Positions 44,602 through 57,132 of a stretch of 64,000 bases of DNA are shown piece by piece; position 1 is the stretch's first letter; each line of letters begins with the position of its first letter. Made by a program: the position numbers and the translations under genes. Below the pieces are notes generated by a model, which did not search any database, was not told where the DNA came from, and was given only the letters and a program-made list of their open reading frames with translations. Source of the DNA: Hymenochaete sp. R1 (taxonomy: Eukaryota; Basidiomycota; Agaricomycetes; Hymenochaetales; Hymenochaetaceae); NCBI GenBank assembly GCA_019400425.1, contig JAFREE010000010.1, positions 1-64,000 on the forward strand, in the 5' to 3' direction.

Positions 44602-45935
44602 ATGGTGAGCATGTTCTCTATGTTTAACGAGCAACGTGGCCATTCTTATCATTGAACGCGTTGCAGAGCTCCAGCGACTCGGAGAAGGCGAAAGCAGCAG
44701 CTTCGTCTACAGCTTCGTCTGCTAAAGCGGTCCGTCTGCGACCCAATTTCCAGCTTCAGATTCCCTTCATAACCTCCGCATTCTGCTATAGTTCATCTCC
44801 GGAGGCTTTGGCGGCGTCTGTGCCGTTCTCGTCGGGCATCCTTTTGATTTGACCAAGACGCGCCTACAGACAGCGCAGCCAGGCGTCTACAAAGGTGCAG
44901 TGGACGTTGTCAAAAAGACGCTCGCACGGGATGGTGTAACGGGCCTGTACAGAGGCATGCTTCCACCGCTTCTGGGTGTAACACCGATATTCGCCGTCTC
45001 ATTTTGGGTATGTTCCTCCTCTCCCGCATCGTGTGTCGTATTCACAGATTCATTCGCGTAGGGCTACGACCTTGGCCAGAAGGTCGTTCGCGCTCTCACT
45101 CCAGACCGGGCTTCCCAAAGTTTCTCCCCCACCGAGTTCGCTCTCGCCGGGTTCATATCCGCCATCCCACAAACCTTTATCGCCGCTCCCGTCGAGCGTG
45201 CTAAGGTCCTCCTCCAGATCCAAGGCCAGGGCGGCGGGGAAGCGAAGTACAAAGGTGTTCTAGATGTCGTGAAGGTGCTATATAGGGAGGGCGGGATCCG
45301 GAGCATATTCAGGGGTACCGGGGCAACGCTAGCCAGGGACGGACCGGGAAGCGCTGCGTAAGTCTGCACTGACTTAAGCTTGTCTGTATACACTTACCGT
45401 AACATATCATTTTGTCAGATACTTTGCTGGGTATGAAGTGACGAAGAAGGCACTGACCCCTACAGGGTCTTTGCCTTCTGACCTTAATCTTGGTACCATC
45501 ATCTTCGCAGGTGGCATGGCTGGAGTAGCTATGTGGAGCGTCGCAATCCCTCCTGATGTTGGTTATTTTGATTTTCTTTTACGATCACTACAGACCCTTA
45601 TGTTTCCAAAATTTAAGGTCCTGAAATCGCGTTTACAAAGCGCACCGACTGGAACGTATTCAGGTCTACTGGACTGTGCACGGAAGACTATTGCTGCTGA
45701 TGGTTTAGGTGCTTTGTGGAAAGGCTTTGGGCCGGCTATGGCGAGGGTAACGAGCATACTTCCGTCTTTTAACAAAAATTCTAATTATTCCATCTGTTCA
45801 GGCTTTCCCTGCGAATGCAGCAACTTTCGTAAGTCTTTTTACCCCATTTGTTCAATGAGGTTGGATAATATTCATACTCCATTATCCCAGGTCGGCGTTG
45901 AGTTCTCAAGGAAAGCTCTGGATAAGTTATTTTGA
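44602..45935 (+). CDS. CRC1: Mitochondrial carnitine/acylcarnitine carrier
   Basis: Inner-membrane carrier importing acylcarnitines for oxidation in exchange for carnitine. Three carrier repeats carry the signatures [34 protein letters not shown] and [20 protein letters not shown]; the second and third match the carnitine carrier subfamily. Other blocks are [36 protein letters not shown] [15 protein letters not shown], and AFPANAATF. The end is [12 protein letters not shown] at 45935. The first coding exon appears to be only the ATG (44602-44604), directly followed by GTGAGC; coding resumes [17 protein letters not shown] after the acceptor at about 44667. About six introns, one splitting the third signature after PPD. 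Without splicing, no ATG precedes the open frame. Confidence 0.92.
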
Positions 45936-46122
45936 TCATTCTAGGGAATTGATGAAACATGCGCCTGGTATAGAGAGATGAATACTCTAGTCATGCATGT
46001 ACATTAATGTATATAGGTCCAATGCACATAAGGGATATATCAATTAACTATCCTTCGAATCCTGCGTCTGTTGAAAACGAGAACGCGAGTGAGCACACAC
46101 GCGCAAACCACTACCATCACCA
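45936..46122. other. Convergent 3' region
   Basis: 187 bp between the stops of the carrier (+) and PP2C (-) genes. It includes a CATCAC-rich stretch that touches the PP2C stop codon. Confidence 0.5.
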
Positions 46123-47713
46123 TCACCACGATAAAACAATAGTCGAAGTGTCATCCATATGCTGGAAATCTAAATCCGTCGTAAGCCTCAAACATTGCTC
46201 GTTTAGATCATCTCCTAAGGCGTCCTTCGTCAAGTAGAGCGCAAGGTTCCCATCCAAGCCTTCCCAGTATTCCTTTGCACCACCTTTTGCGGTCCTCCCC
46301 GGAGTAGGGTCGGGATTTGCACACATGCACACTCGACCAATTTGCCTGTTCGTACCCTCCCGTGTGAATCGTCGCGCGTCGTATAGGTCTGTCAGACCAT
46401 CTGAGCATAGCACGAGCGAGTGTCTGTATGCTCTATTCTTGCCGTTCGCATCAACTATGATGCTCGGTTTCAAAACCCGGTGCTGGACTTCCGGTGTAGC
46501 GGAGACATAGGGGGGAGTGAGGTTCCGGGGGAGGAAGTCGTGTACTTTTGTGTGCATCTTAAAACCCGGAGAGGCGTTGAGGAACACCTTTGTCGTGACG
46601 ATAGCCGGGAGCTTGAACGTCCAATCTCCAAAGGCTGGAGTGACAAAATCAAGATCGAAATAAGAATGGGTTTTAGTGATGGAATGGAAAAACAGAATGA
46701 ATACCTCTTGAGATGGCCAGAGCGCCGAGTATCCGGTAATTTACAATGGCCGACTGTTCGTTGGGATGCTCCGCTTTGATGCGCTGAACTTCCCTGTCAG
46801 AGACGCGAGGGTTATGGGGTTGGGAAAGCATAGTTGACTTGAAGTCTTCGGGCGCATCAACAAAGCACTCTGATATCGCTATCAATTTGATTTGTTATTA
46901 AACATGTTTGCCAAAGGGAAGAGGTTATAGTGCTTACACGCTTGGCAGTCTCCTAGGTTTGCTACCCACAAGTTGATTCTCTTAGGATCGAGAAGGGACA
47001 CGATAGCCGTGCTACCCCGCATACATCGAATAACAGTGCTGTAAACCTTTCCGCCAGTTGCCTGATCATTGATGATCTTCTTGAGCTCGACGTCTGATAA
47101 CGTCTCGAAATCCTTGGGTAATACCGAGTAAAGGTCGTCTAGAAGAGCCTTGTCGAACATCTCAAATGTTTTCTTGAGCATGTCGGAAACATCTTGAGGG
47201 TTTGGGGATGGTGTTGCAGAAAGCAATGAAAATAGTCCTTGCCGAATTTGACCAGGAAACGATTTGCTCAGGTATTGCGAAACATCATCTCCAGCATGTC
47301 CTGCCAGTGCCTGTAAGCCTCAATAAGCGCGAAGAAGAGTATCACATACCGTCGAAAACCGCGACGAAAGTCCAACATCCTTCGCTTTCACGGCCTGGAA
47401 TATCCCAGGTCTCGTACACCAACCGGTCCTCACTCGGTTTTGCGCCAGGCTTTGGCTTTACGTATGGCTGTAACATCGCTGAATGCACCTCGATACCATT
47501 CCTGAGTATTTCCTTTCGCACAGCCGTTACTTTCTCAAGCTCTTTGTTCAGGCCGGCATGTACCCTGTACGCGCGGTATGGTCGGGGCCATTTAGTCAGT
47601 TCTGCGCCGACGTCGTAGGAGTACCCAAAGTCCTCGTACGTCGCGTTTTTGATGGTGTACACAGCTGACGATGGCGACGAGGCTGAGGTCGCTTTGGATG
47701 ACGCCGATGACAT
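46123..47713 (-). CDS. PP2C-family protein phosphatase
   Basis: Metal-dependent Ser/Thr phosphatase. Motifs in order: WTFVAVFDGHAGHDVV (metal-binding Asp-Gly-His), GSTAIVSLLDPKRINLWVAN with LGDCQA, ALAISRAFGDWTFKLPA, LVLCSDGLTDLYDARR and, at the end, MDDTSTIVLSW. The start is MSSASSKATSASSPSSAVYT at 47713, then WPRPYRAYRVHAGLNKELEK. Five or six exons. A long insert with CANPDPTPGRTAKGGAKEYW lies between the last motifs. The overall form recalls the pyruvate dehydrogenase phosphatase (PDP/Ptc5) branch, but there is no clear mitochondrial presequence, so I name only the family. A hexamer AGAGAT repeat lies in its leader. Confidence 0.88.
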
Positions 47714-48111
47714 AGTTCTGTTCTCGTGCCAGAGATAGAGATAGAGATAAAGATAAAAGAAGCCTGAATCAGGGAGCTGAAGCAACGGGTCTCAGGTGAT
47801 TATCTCTCGCGCAGAGTCGTGTGACGATGGGCGTTTGATGTCAGAGATCCGAATGAAAACAGGCATACGGTGTGTATCTGGGTGGGTGGAGGGCTCTGCA
47901 TAGCCATTTACATTCGCACCCTTTTGCAAGTTTGCAGGCTATGACCTGCCGGAGAAGGTGAGGGCGCGGGACGGGGGTGCGCTCGTGCGTAGCTTACTGG
48001 ATTCTCGTAGTTGCCGCGCTTTCCGCAAGAGGAAAGTCCTTTCTATTCGGACTCTACGGTTTTTCTACTGCACATTTTTTGATAGTACAATATACATATA
48101 CTATACTCGAT
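47714..48111. other. Promoter of the PP2C gene and 3' flank of the GNL1-type gene
   Basis: 398 bp, no gene. It contains the AGAGAT repeat at 47731-47748 just upstream of the PP2C start. Confidence 0.5.
47731..47748. repeat. (AGAGAT)3 short tandem repeat in the PP2C leader
   Basis: Three perfect hexamer units 18-35 bp upstream of the PP2C start codon (minus strand), likely within the 5' leader. Confidence 0.75.
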
Positions 48112-50391
48112 TCATTCCGAATCATTGTCCTCAACAGCATCAGTCAAACTCAAAGCGCCAAACCTACCCACTCCAGCAGAGAATTGAACAGCTTTTACGA
48201 AGCTTCCATCACTCTTGTTTTCAATTTCCTCCTCGGACTCAACATCATTGGCCAACGTCTCTGAATTCCAGTCCGAGTCGGATTCGGGTCCAAATTCTTC
48301 GTCCATACTTTCTTCTCCATCATCACTTGCATAATCATCTTCGCCTTCTTTTCCAATCCAAATTCCTGATCCGTTGTACGTTTCTGATAACCTTTTCAAA
48401 TCGTAGTCGGGTGGATAAAATGCCCATTTGATCCTGCCCTCGGCGAGAGCTCTTAGGACTGGTGGGGCGAGAAATCAAATAGAGCTCAGAAAGTGCGGAT
48501 ACAACGAGATGAAAGAAAACACGCACTTGAGTTGCCCGCTCGATTGACATCAGGTCGCCCCGCCTTCGCCGTGATCCAGCCTTTCTTCTCCGCAAAGGCG
48601 GTCAAGACGTCCATCGCGGTCCACTTCAATTCAGTATCTGAAGGTATTTCGCGCCTCGTCCCTGCTCGCCAAGTACGTTTATCCTCCAACTGAGACTCTT
48701 TTTTTGATGGATGTTCGAGTTCGAGTATCTTCTCTAGCGGAAGATACCGCAACGCATAATAAATTGAGGATGGGATAGCGGGGAGCTGAGCGATGGGCAA
48801 GATACCAGCAAGGACTTGCAGTTCTAGGTCAGTGTATCCAGGGAAAACCAAGCCTGGACAATCGACAAGTCTTACTTGGGAAGTCCAGAACAGTGTCTGA
48901 AAATGTTTAGTCTGCCAGCATGTCAGTGATGGAAAGGTGTTCTAATATCGAGTACTGACCTTCCCAGGTGTCTTGCTAGCTTTCACTTTGTGGCTTCCAA
49001 ACAAGGCGTTTAACAAGGAGCTCTTCCCAACATTTGGTTGGCCTGTAAGTTGTCGAGGTTCAGCACTTAACTATATGCAAACCAACAAACATCGTACCTA
49101 TTAAACCGACTGAAATGTAGTTCTGAGTCGTTTCTAATGTTTCCGGAGTATCGTCTCCTGGACTGGCAGCTCGAACATCCGGCAATTTGTGTGACACGTC
49201 TTTGTCCTGAGCGTCTTTGACTGCATCCCAGTTGACGTCAGGGAAGATACAGGGCTTCCAATTATTCAGCTTGTTTGGATCTGCTTTGACGGCGGGAGGT
49301 GGTGTGCATAGTTCTTCGTGAGATGCTTTCAGGGCACCCACCAGATTGCCTCTGAGCTTCGTTGGGATGAAGGGCTCAAAGACTTTTCGCCGTCCTTGCC
49401 CATCCCCAGCACTTTTCGTCAGATAGCTCTCCACAGCCACGACACGGGCAGCAGGGAATGTCTTCTCGAGATATTGCTTCCATAACTCCGTCCTTTCGGG
49501 ACCCGTAATGTCGCATTTCGTGAGAACAAAAATAAGCTTGCGTAGAGGTCGTAACGTTTCAAGATATTTTCCCAAAGAATTCGGAAAATGTAGTGGGGGA
49601 CAGCGAGAATCGAGTAAAATCAAGAGAATTTGACAGAGTTCCGTGACTCTCCAACTTCATGAAAGGAAAATGAAAGGTTAGTGCGAATATAGATACCTAA
49701 AATAGAGTATATGAGCTTACAGTTGACGATAAACCTCCAAGTTTCGTTCGTATAACGGCGAAGCAGCAGGCATCCCGTCCTCAGCCTTGGACTTTGCTTC
49801 GGGATCCGGCTCGGTGTCAGGCAACGTCGTTGCATCGTCTGTACCTGGCTCCGAGACCGGATCACTATGATCAACAGAAGACGTGCCCACACCGGTATCA
49901 CCGCCGGCAGTCGAAGTGATTGTCGCTGTCTTTACCGCCCGATCCGTGTCCTCAAGCCATCTTCTGAACAGAGCGGCTTCGTTGTTCTCTACTTCTTTCT
50001 TGGACATTTCATAGTTCCACTTCGGACGCTTCAAGACGGAAAGACGAGGTGCATCTGTGCTGGTCTTTGGCCGAATCGACTGAGAAGGGAAAATGAGATT
50101 GGCACATGGGATTGGGCGTAGAATGATGAGCGACGAAGCCTTTCGCTTCGCCTCTTCGAGAAAAGTTGGCGAGAACTTGACAAAAGAGGACTCGAGTCTG
50201 CGGGAAGCCTCGACATTGGGATCCCTAGGCTGTTGAGAGTTGCTGCTATTTCCTCCCCTGCCCCTACCTCTTCGCCTTCTATTTGTGCTGTTGGTTGCTG
50301 CTTCTGGGGGAGCATCCCCACGCTTGATAGCACGCTTCAGTTGTAACTCAGCCTTACGCTGTTTGGTTGACGTAGGTTTTCTTCCTGGCAT
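48112..50391 (-). CDS. GNL1-type circularly permuted GTPase
   Basis: MMR1/HSR1-type GTPase with permuted G motifs. It starts MPGRKPTSTKQRKAELQLKR, very like GNL1, followed by a basic Arg/Gly-rich segment and the block LKRPKWNYEMSKKEVENNEA. The permuted GTPase domain begins after YERNLEVYRQL with LILLDSRCPPLHFPNSL. G4 is LTKCDI. G1 is GLIGQPNVGKSSLLNALFG, G2/switch is KASKTPGKTKHFQTLF, and G3 is LVDCPGLVFP, so the order is G4-G1-G3. The C-terminus is acidic (DDYASDDGEESMDEEFGPES) and ends VEDNDSE. About six introns, one interrupting G1 just after GQPNVG. GNL1-family GTPases are linked to ribosome maturation; that role is inferred. LSG1 and NUG1 are relatives, but the N-terminus favours GNL1. 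Confidence 0.9.
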
Positions 50392-50710
50392 CGTGGGTGA
50401 GCGTATGAGATTGAGTAAGCGGATGACATATATGACAGTGAAATGTCGCGTAAGAGACTTGAGACTCTTGAGACTGGCAATCTAAGCAAAATGAAAGGCT
50501 GTGTGGTTACGTGGGAGACGAGCGTAAACTGTCTGACGTTTGAACAGCGTGGCGAGAGATGTTTGACGACGACCCGAGTCGGACGACTCATCTCCGAACA
50601 CTCGACTTACCGATCGCTTCAATATCAATCTCATCTCCCAGGTCCAATCCTGCACCTGCACCCCTGCCTCTTGGTAAATTATTTTATCTTCCGTATAGCC
50701 TGTGTAGCCC

Positions 50711-50717
50711 TATAAAG
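50711..50717 (+). promoter_or_regulatory. TATA-box-like motif upstream of the AIF2-like gene
   Basis: TATAAAG 65-70 bp before the ATG at 50782, in a sensible position. The divergent GNL1-type gene starts at 50391. Confidence 0.45.
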
Positions 50718-50781
50718 GCCAAACCATGACAGTACAACCCGGACCTTCTTCACTCTCTTGGACCCACCCAGAATTCATCGC

Positions 50782-52185
50782 ATGGCCTCCCAAAACATCG
50801 TTATTGTCGGCGGAGGAGCAGCTGGCGTCGCCATCTCTCGCGACCTGGCCCTCAAACACTCTAAAACACCGTCGCAGTATAATCTCATTCTCGTCACCAC
50901 CAGGGAGGCCTATGCTCATTTACCTGCAATGCTCCGCATGGTCGTCTCACGGGAGGACAAGCTCGAAGAGTCAGCCCTCATTCCCTATGACAATCTCTTT
51001 CCCAACGGTTCAGGCACAGTCAAGATTGGAACTGTGACACGTATTTCGTCTGCGACTGCTGGAGGCGAAGTCATTCTTGAAAGTGGCGAGCAGGTTCCTT
51101 ACAGGTGTGCATGCTACTTTAGTTGAACGAATAGCATATACTCACCCTTTAGGTAGATACCTTGTTATTGCCTCAGGCTGTCATTGGGAAAGCACCCTCG
51201 GAGCTCTCTCTGGGACGCAAAAAGAGCTTTTGGAATCAGTCAACTCGTGGCGTGACAAATACGAGACTGCAAAATCTATTGCTATCGCAGGTGGTGGTTC
51301 GGTTGGCCTGGGTGAGCTTCATATACTATGCCGTTTTCTACCCCGGACTTATTTCGTTCATAGAGCTTGCTGGAGAGCTAAGAGACGTGTACCCAGTAAG
51401 TAATTCTGTGTGTCGTTAGTGGATGTGTAGAAGCTTATGTCTTGTTCCAGTCAAAACCCATCACTATTGTGCACAGTGAACCTCTACCGCTGAATAAGAC
51501 ATACCCGGACAAATTCAGGTTAGATACTCAAAGGCGATGGGAGAAGCGCGGTATTTCGTTCGTCCTTAACGACCGGATAGACGCTTCGCCTGAAGAAGGG
51601 TACACGTCTGTACGGACGAAGAATGGGAAAGAGATTGAAGCGAACTTAGTGGTAAGTTCTATGAGCTCTATGGCGCCCTTTGATCTCATTGCAAATATTG
51701 ACTCCTGCCGGTTGATAGGTGCTCACTCGCGGAGGCACTCCGAACACGGAATTCCTTCAGTCTCTTGGTAAAGACGTCTTAGACGAACGGGGCTATGTCA
51801 CCATTAAGCCGACTCTGCAGCTATCGAATTATCCAGATATCTTCGCTGCGGGAGACATCATCGCCTTCGAAGAGCAGAAGCAGATGGCAAAGGTTGGCGG
51901 CCATGCGGCTGTCATTATTGCTAATATCCTTGGCTTAATAGAAGGGAAGGAGCCTAAGAAAAACTACACAGGAACGTTCGAAGGCATCTTCATCACTAGC
52001 GGGAAAGTAAGTCATCGCTGTCTCTATTGTAAAGACGCTGTGGCTGACTTTTGAGCAAGGAATTCGGCGCTGGCTACCTTGGTGCATTGTGGAAACCCAC
52101 CTTTGGCAATACGATTGTCCCAATGGTTAAAGGCAAAACACTCTTTGTTCCCATGCAGAGGAAAGCTATGGGATTGGCGTCGTGA
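50782..52185 (+). CDS. AIF2/AMID-like FAD-dependent oxidoreductase
   Basis: Pyridine-nucleotide-disulfide oxidoreductase family flavoprotein, similar to apoptosis-inducing factor 2 (AIFM2/AMID/FSP1), which uses NAD(P)H to reduce quinones. The N-terminal FAD site is ASQNIVIVGGGAAGVAISRDL. The second dinucleotide site, SIAIAGGGSVGLELAGELRD, has an intron in the middle. Further blocks are YLVIASGCHW, ANLVVLTRGGTPNTEFLQSL and YPDIFAAGDIIAFEEQKQMA with KVGGHAAVIIANIL. The C-terminus is GAGYLGALWKPTFGNTIVP and ends KAMGLAS at 52185. About six introns. No signal peptide or membrane helix seen. The ATG at 50782 immediately precedes the GxGxxG motif. A function in cell death should not be assumed in fungi. 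Confidence 0.9.
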
Positions 52186-52463
52186 TCAATCAGTTCGATC
52201 AAGTGAATCTTTCTTATACCCTTGCAGACTACTTTGGGACCTTGGATGTACCGTTACTCGTTGTATTTTGATATCAACTAATGTCATCGCGTGTGTTTTC
52301 ACTTTTTACATACCAGTCCATATCCAAATGCAGAGCCTCCAGCCACCAAAAATATCTAGCTTCACGCCAGCCTCATCCTCATAGTCAGCCCTAGCCCCTC
52401 ACGAAATATTTTAAATGTCCTCCTATGCTTTAGGTTTTCCCATCCGAGTAAACGGCATCCAGA

Positions 52464-53498
52464 ATGCTGCCACCGAAACGCTCGACACGCATCTCAGACT
52501 CCCGTAAATTGCTTAGAGGCTCAAAAGCAAGCAGTCGGCACGAAACAAAGCGAGGCACGCGGAGGAGGTTGACCGATGAGCAAAAGCTCGCATTGGAGGA
52601 ACTGGCTTCGCGTGACAAGAACCCTTCATTGGAGGCCAGGAAATCGCTGGCAGAAAACCTAGGACTGTAAGTCATCTCTGACTTCAATTGCGTATGGATG
52701 GATGTCCTCATAAAATGCGTATGTAGTGACCTCAAGGTCGTCTCCGTCTGGTTCCAGAACAAACGTCGTCCGACGACCATCAACCGGGAGCCCGTTACTC
52801 CTCCCATCCGGTCTCCCAAAGAAGAAAATATTTCGGATCCAGGACGCAGAGTCTTCGCCAACGTCGGGACAAACACGCCTATTCTCTCAGCGCCCGCTCA
52901 ATTCAAGTCGATCAAGAGCTCAGTGACGGTCGCTATCCCACCAGCCTCAGATCCTGTCTTTGCGTGTTCTCCACCCAAATATCTCTGGGACTTCCTTCCT
53001 TCATCCTCCCCAACATCCAGCATCACTGAAGAACAGTCCCAGGCTGGAGGGACATATCGTCCCAGAACTGAGACGGAAGACGAATCATCTGTTTCTCCGA
53101 CAGCCGCAGAAAAAGGCAGCAGATCACTGGAATGGGCTTGTGAGCACGACGGTCGCGTCAAGAGCGCAAAAAAGAACGCAAAGAAGCGATTGAGAATGCG
53201 CTCGCTTACATCTTATATCTCAGATGCCTATGGTTCTTCAACAGCAGAATTAAAATCTTCAAGACGCAAGCGCCACAGGACAGACGCCAGGCCAAGTAAA
53301 CCGAATCTTCAATTGAAGTTAGGGACTTTTGAAGAATCGGTAAATATGCGGAGGTTGTCATATGCAGGACCCGGCATTACTTCTTATTTCGAGCTTGAGG
53401 ACGTCGAGGAGGATGTTATGGACGTGGCGGTCGCACTCGTAGAGTTGAAAAGTCGCGGCCAAAAGAAGCCGTTTCCTCGCGGTAGAAAGTCTGTTTGA
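52464..53498 (+). CDS. Homeodomain transcription factor
   Basis: Two exons, about 320 aa. A basic start (MLPPKRSTRISDSRKLLRGS) leads into the homeodomain: TKRGTRRRLTDEQKLALEEL, NPSLEARKSLAENLGL and, after the intron, DLKVVSVWFQNKRR. The intron lies just before helix 3, and the DNA-recognition signature WFQNKR is complete. The rest is Ser/Pro-rich and probably disordered, with a basic stretch (KSAKKNAKKRLRMRS), a second basic stretch (KSSRRKRHRTDARPSK), an acidic segment (FELEDVEEDVMD) and a basic end (KKPFPRGRKSV). It lacks TALE-type spacing and has no partner homeodomain gene or mating-type neighbours here. I therefore read it as a general regulator, not a MAT gene. Confidence 0.88.
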
Positions 53499-53656
53499 GT
53501 ACATCCGCGGTTTCTCTTTCTTTCTTTTCCTTTGGGGTTATCTAGTCGCCACTTGAAATTGTCGTTGTTACCAAAATGCAAAGCACATCATAATGCGTTG
53601 TGACTGAAATAATCCAAATTGATGCAACAACAGACGACAAAATTTATCCTGTAACA

Positions 53657-56600
53657 TTATGCCGTACGTTTCTTACGCTTTTTGCCCACAGCAATCGATG
53701 GAGAGGCAACCGTGTTGTTGGTTCCCGCCTTATTCGGTAAAAGCTCTTTTGGGGCTCTTTGCTCTGGACTGGGCGATCGCGACAAGATTGGCTCTTCGGG
53801 TATTTTGTGGACTCCATTCACATGGCCATTGGGTTTGGTGGCTGCTAGGGGCGCTACGCGAAAATTATGAGAATACGGGAAAGTCCCCAGCTATAATTGA
53901 AAAACTCTGGACATACCTTTGATAGTCTGTCGCCTGAAGAGACTAGCCAACAGCTCAACTTCTTCATCTTCAACAGTTCGCCCTATTACTGGGACATCCA
54001 CGACAGGCTCATCCATAGCCATGTCTTCAGCTTCATCCTGACCCTCCTCTGCAAGAGAATCTCTTTGCTCGGGTGCCTTGAGTAGGAGTCGGTCGATAAG
54101 TGATATATACATGTTTTCGATGGGTTGGCCCAGGTATGCAGGCGAGTCAAAGTGCGAGAGTAAAGAACCACTATCGAGTCGATTCGAAGTATTATCCGTG
54201 GGGGAAACAACAGTCAAAGGCTTCTTGAGTTCATCAAAGGCTGACTTGCCGAACATGTCCTGGAAGAGCGTTCTCTTCGAAGGAACGTCGGCGTCAAAGC
54301 TAATGCCTTTTGCGACGCTCTCCGAGTCATGATTATCTTTTATGCCACACTCGACTACGTTCCATGTATACGTGATACCGACCAGCGTTCGACATTCTTC
54401 TGCAAGCATATTCCAAGCAACGACCCGGAAGCGGAAAGGAAGGGTTCGAATGGCAATGGCTTCCTTTGAAGATGGCCTGAAGTGAAGAATTTTTGTTGTG
54501 AGTGCAGCACAATCTTCCGAGTAGGGCTGAACTATAACAGCAAAGATATCTTCAAGGGGATGCCGCAATACATGGGTGATCTCCGAATGTACTCGATACT
54601 GCCAACAAACTGTTCTATGTGAGCATGCAGCAAACGGGTTTCTTAGAAAAAAATCACTTGCCTTGTTGACTGACTAAATCCCAGATAACCACTACGCGAC
54701 GAGCTCGAATAGCTAAGTAGCGACCAGTTGAACCGACAAAACTAACTCCGTGAATCTTACGAATCTCAGGTATTGCCAGGCTCTCAATTTGGCGATTCGA
54801 AGTAGGATCATAAAGAGCAATTTGCCGATTAAGACTCAAAGCAAGAAGGGAACCATCCGGGGACCAACATGCATCGGTAGGAATCTCGGAGTGGAACGAA
54901 AAGCTAGCGCGATTTATCCAAAAGTCTGAGTTACTTATTGATAAGCGGGACGGTTTACAATAGTCGCATGCCACGTACCTTCTATTTTTCCGTCCTTCAT
55001 CCTCAGAGATTTAATGCACCAAGTTTTGACATTACCATCCAGGCCAGTGGTCATGAGCAGCTGGTCACCTCGACTGCTATGTTGAGGTGAAAATCCCGTC
55101 ACGACTACATCATGTGAGCCATGTGGTCGGTCTATCCGGCTGTTGAGAACCCAAGTTGACTCTGACCATTGCCAAATCTTCAAATACAGTTCAGTGGAAA
55201 ATTCATCCTCGTTTTCTCGCCTATCGATTGTAGCCATCCACTCGCCGGAAGGGTCAATGACGGCATGCTCGACTCGTGAACTTTCGATCTCCTCCTTATC
55301 GCGCCTTGAAATTCTGTTGGATGGTGACACCTCAAGTTCCGAAATCAATGTTATTGGGTTCAATAAGCACATTTGGAGTGATGAAGGGTGCGATGCGGGA
55401 AGGATGAGAGTGGATGATTCTGGATGTACTGCCAAGGGTACAGGAGTATGGAGAGGTCGCGAGGTTCCTTTTTGATCTATTGATGATTGAGTGCGAGAAT
55501 AGCAACACTGAAATGTAACAGCACACCTAACCGAACGCGGGAAACTGAACGGCTGATTGACAAGGTTGCAGATTCGATGAAAATGTACCGCCCGTCCGAG
55601 AGTCCAACAAGATATTCATCATCATTCATATCCGAGTTTCGTATCGCGACTGTGAGGATTGGTGCGCCTAGTCGCGGTACGTATTCCCTTTTCCCCGAAT
55701 GTAATTGCCAAATGACAAGCACACTTTCTTCACCGCCGCTCATGAGATACGAACCATTCGGTGTGAAGGCAAGAGCCGATACCGCATGGGCATGCCAGTG
55801 CATTGACACAGTACGGGCCCGTTTCTCATCTGACGATGAGGCATCAAACGATGTCTCGTCATTTAGACAATACCAGAGTCGCACTTGCCCCGTTTCATCC
55901 CCGGTTGCGAAATAAGACTCAAAGGGATGAAATGCCAAACAGGTAAGCCGGTCTGGAGATACGAACTTGATGAAGCCGGATTCAAGTGACATCGTGGAAG
56001 ACACGTATGCTTTGTTTCCACCGATGGCAACAAGCCAGGATCCGTCAGCAGAGATGCCCAGACCTGCTGCTGCCTTGGTCTTTCCGATACGAATGACCTC
56101 TGATGACTTTGTACATTGTGACGAGGCCTCATCTTTGGGTGTGAGGGATATGCGATAAACCAAGGTGTTACCTTTGTCATTGGAGCCTATCATTTTTTAG
56201 TTGCATGATCAAACTAATGATTTGCAACTCACGTTCTTTGATTCCAGGCTTCGGCGTCTTAGTCAAAGCAGCAGCGAAAACATGGCCTTTGAAGCGGTCA
56301 TGTACACACATGTAAGTGATAGGTTCCCCTATGTCTATTGTCTGGAGAAGAACCGCATCGAGGAAATCCCAGACTTTTATACATCCGTCAAGGGATGACG
56401 TGAGGAGTTGGAAGGGGTTCTCTGGGTTGAGAACGACGGAGGTGATTGTATCTGCATGTCCTTCGCCTACAGAGTTACGCGATGCAGAACTACCAGCCGA
56501 AGATGTGGATAGAGTTGAGACCACTTTGCCAGTATTTGCTGAATAAATCCTAACTGTTGAGCCCACGACACAGAAAAAATAACTGGCAACGTGCATTTAG

Positions 56601-56867
56601 TTGTCTGGCTATATATCATATAATAGATTTGGAGCTGACGCACTTCCTATCTGCCGTAAAAACAGGCGTTTGCCTACTAGCAGTAGAGTCAGCTAGTGTC
56701 GTCCAAGCCCATTCTTCTTCTTGAGTCTCTTCGTGGACGTCTACGCCTGATCCATGCGCTGTAGCTTTCGGAGACTCAGGATTCAGATCCTCATTCTCTT
56801 TCCTCTTCCTCTTCGATCCTTTCCGCGGAGGTCGAGCAGATTCTGTCGTCGGGGTTGTATTCTCCAT
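53657..56867 (-). CDS. UTP17: UTP17/WDR75-like WD40 protein of the small-subunit processome
   Basis: Nucleolar WD40 protein of the t-UTP/UTP-A subcomplex, acting in rRNA transcription and early 18S processing. The start is ARPPRKGSKRKRKENEDLNP, a nuclear-localisation-like segment. WD40-type blades follow: YFFCVVGSTVRIYSANTGKV, LLTSSLDGCIKVWDFLDAV, LTCLAFHPFESYFATGDETG with QVRLWY, VSALAFTPNGSYLMSGGEES with VLVIWQL, LLMTTGLDGNVKTWCI and ATDACWSPDGSLLALSLNRQ-like TDACWSPDGSLLALSLNRQ. The C-terminal part has IGRTVEDEEVELLASLFRRQ and, after a last intron, ends VGKKRKKRTA at 53657. About eight introns. Repeat order and basic ends match Utp17/Nan1/WDR75; a paralogous UTP WD40 protein is less likely. 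Confidence 0.87.
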
Positions 56868-57132
56868 TATCAGCAGGAAAGCTCAAGAAGCAGAGAGAGC
56901 AGCGGCATAGAATATGAGGGAGGAATTAGCTAACTTAAAGGGATCCGGGAAACGTGAAGTCCAAAAAATTGAATCGACACGCCGATCTATGAAGTCTTTC
57001 CCGAATTAGTAAAGCATTCAAGGCACTTACTATTTAGGTCTTGGCCCAGTCTTGTAACTTAACCGCTCATCTCCATTGAATACGTTTTAGATTGAACAAC
57101 CGAAGATTTCGGCAAACATGAAATGGTGTAAT
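56868..57132. other. Promoter of the UTP17-like gene and 3' flank of the F-box gene
   Basis: 265 bp of AT-rich noncoding sequence between two minus-strand genes. No further signal seen. Confidence 0.5.

Noticed and set aside
52464..53498. Homeodomain gene as part of a mating-type (MAT-A) locus
   Set aside because: Only one homeodomain gene is present, with no divergent HD1/HD2 partner and no MIP-type neighbour.
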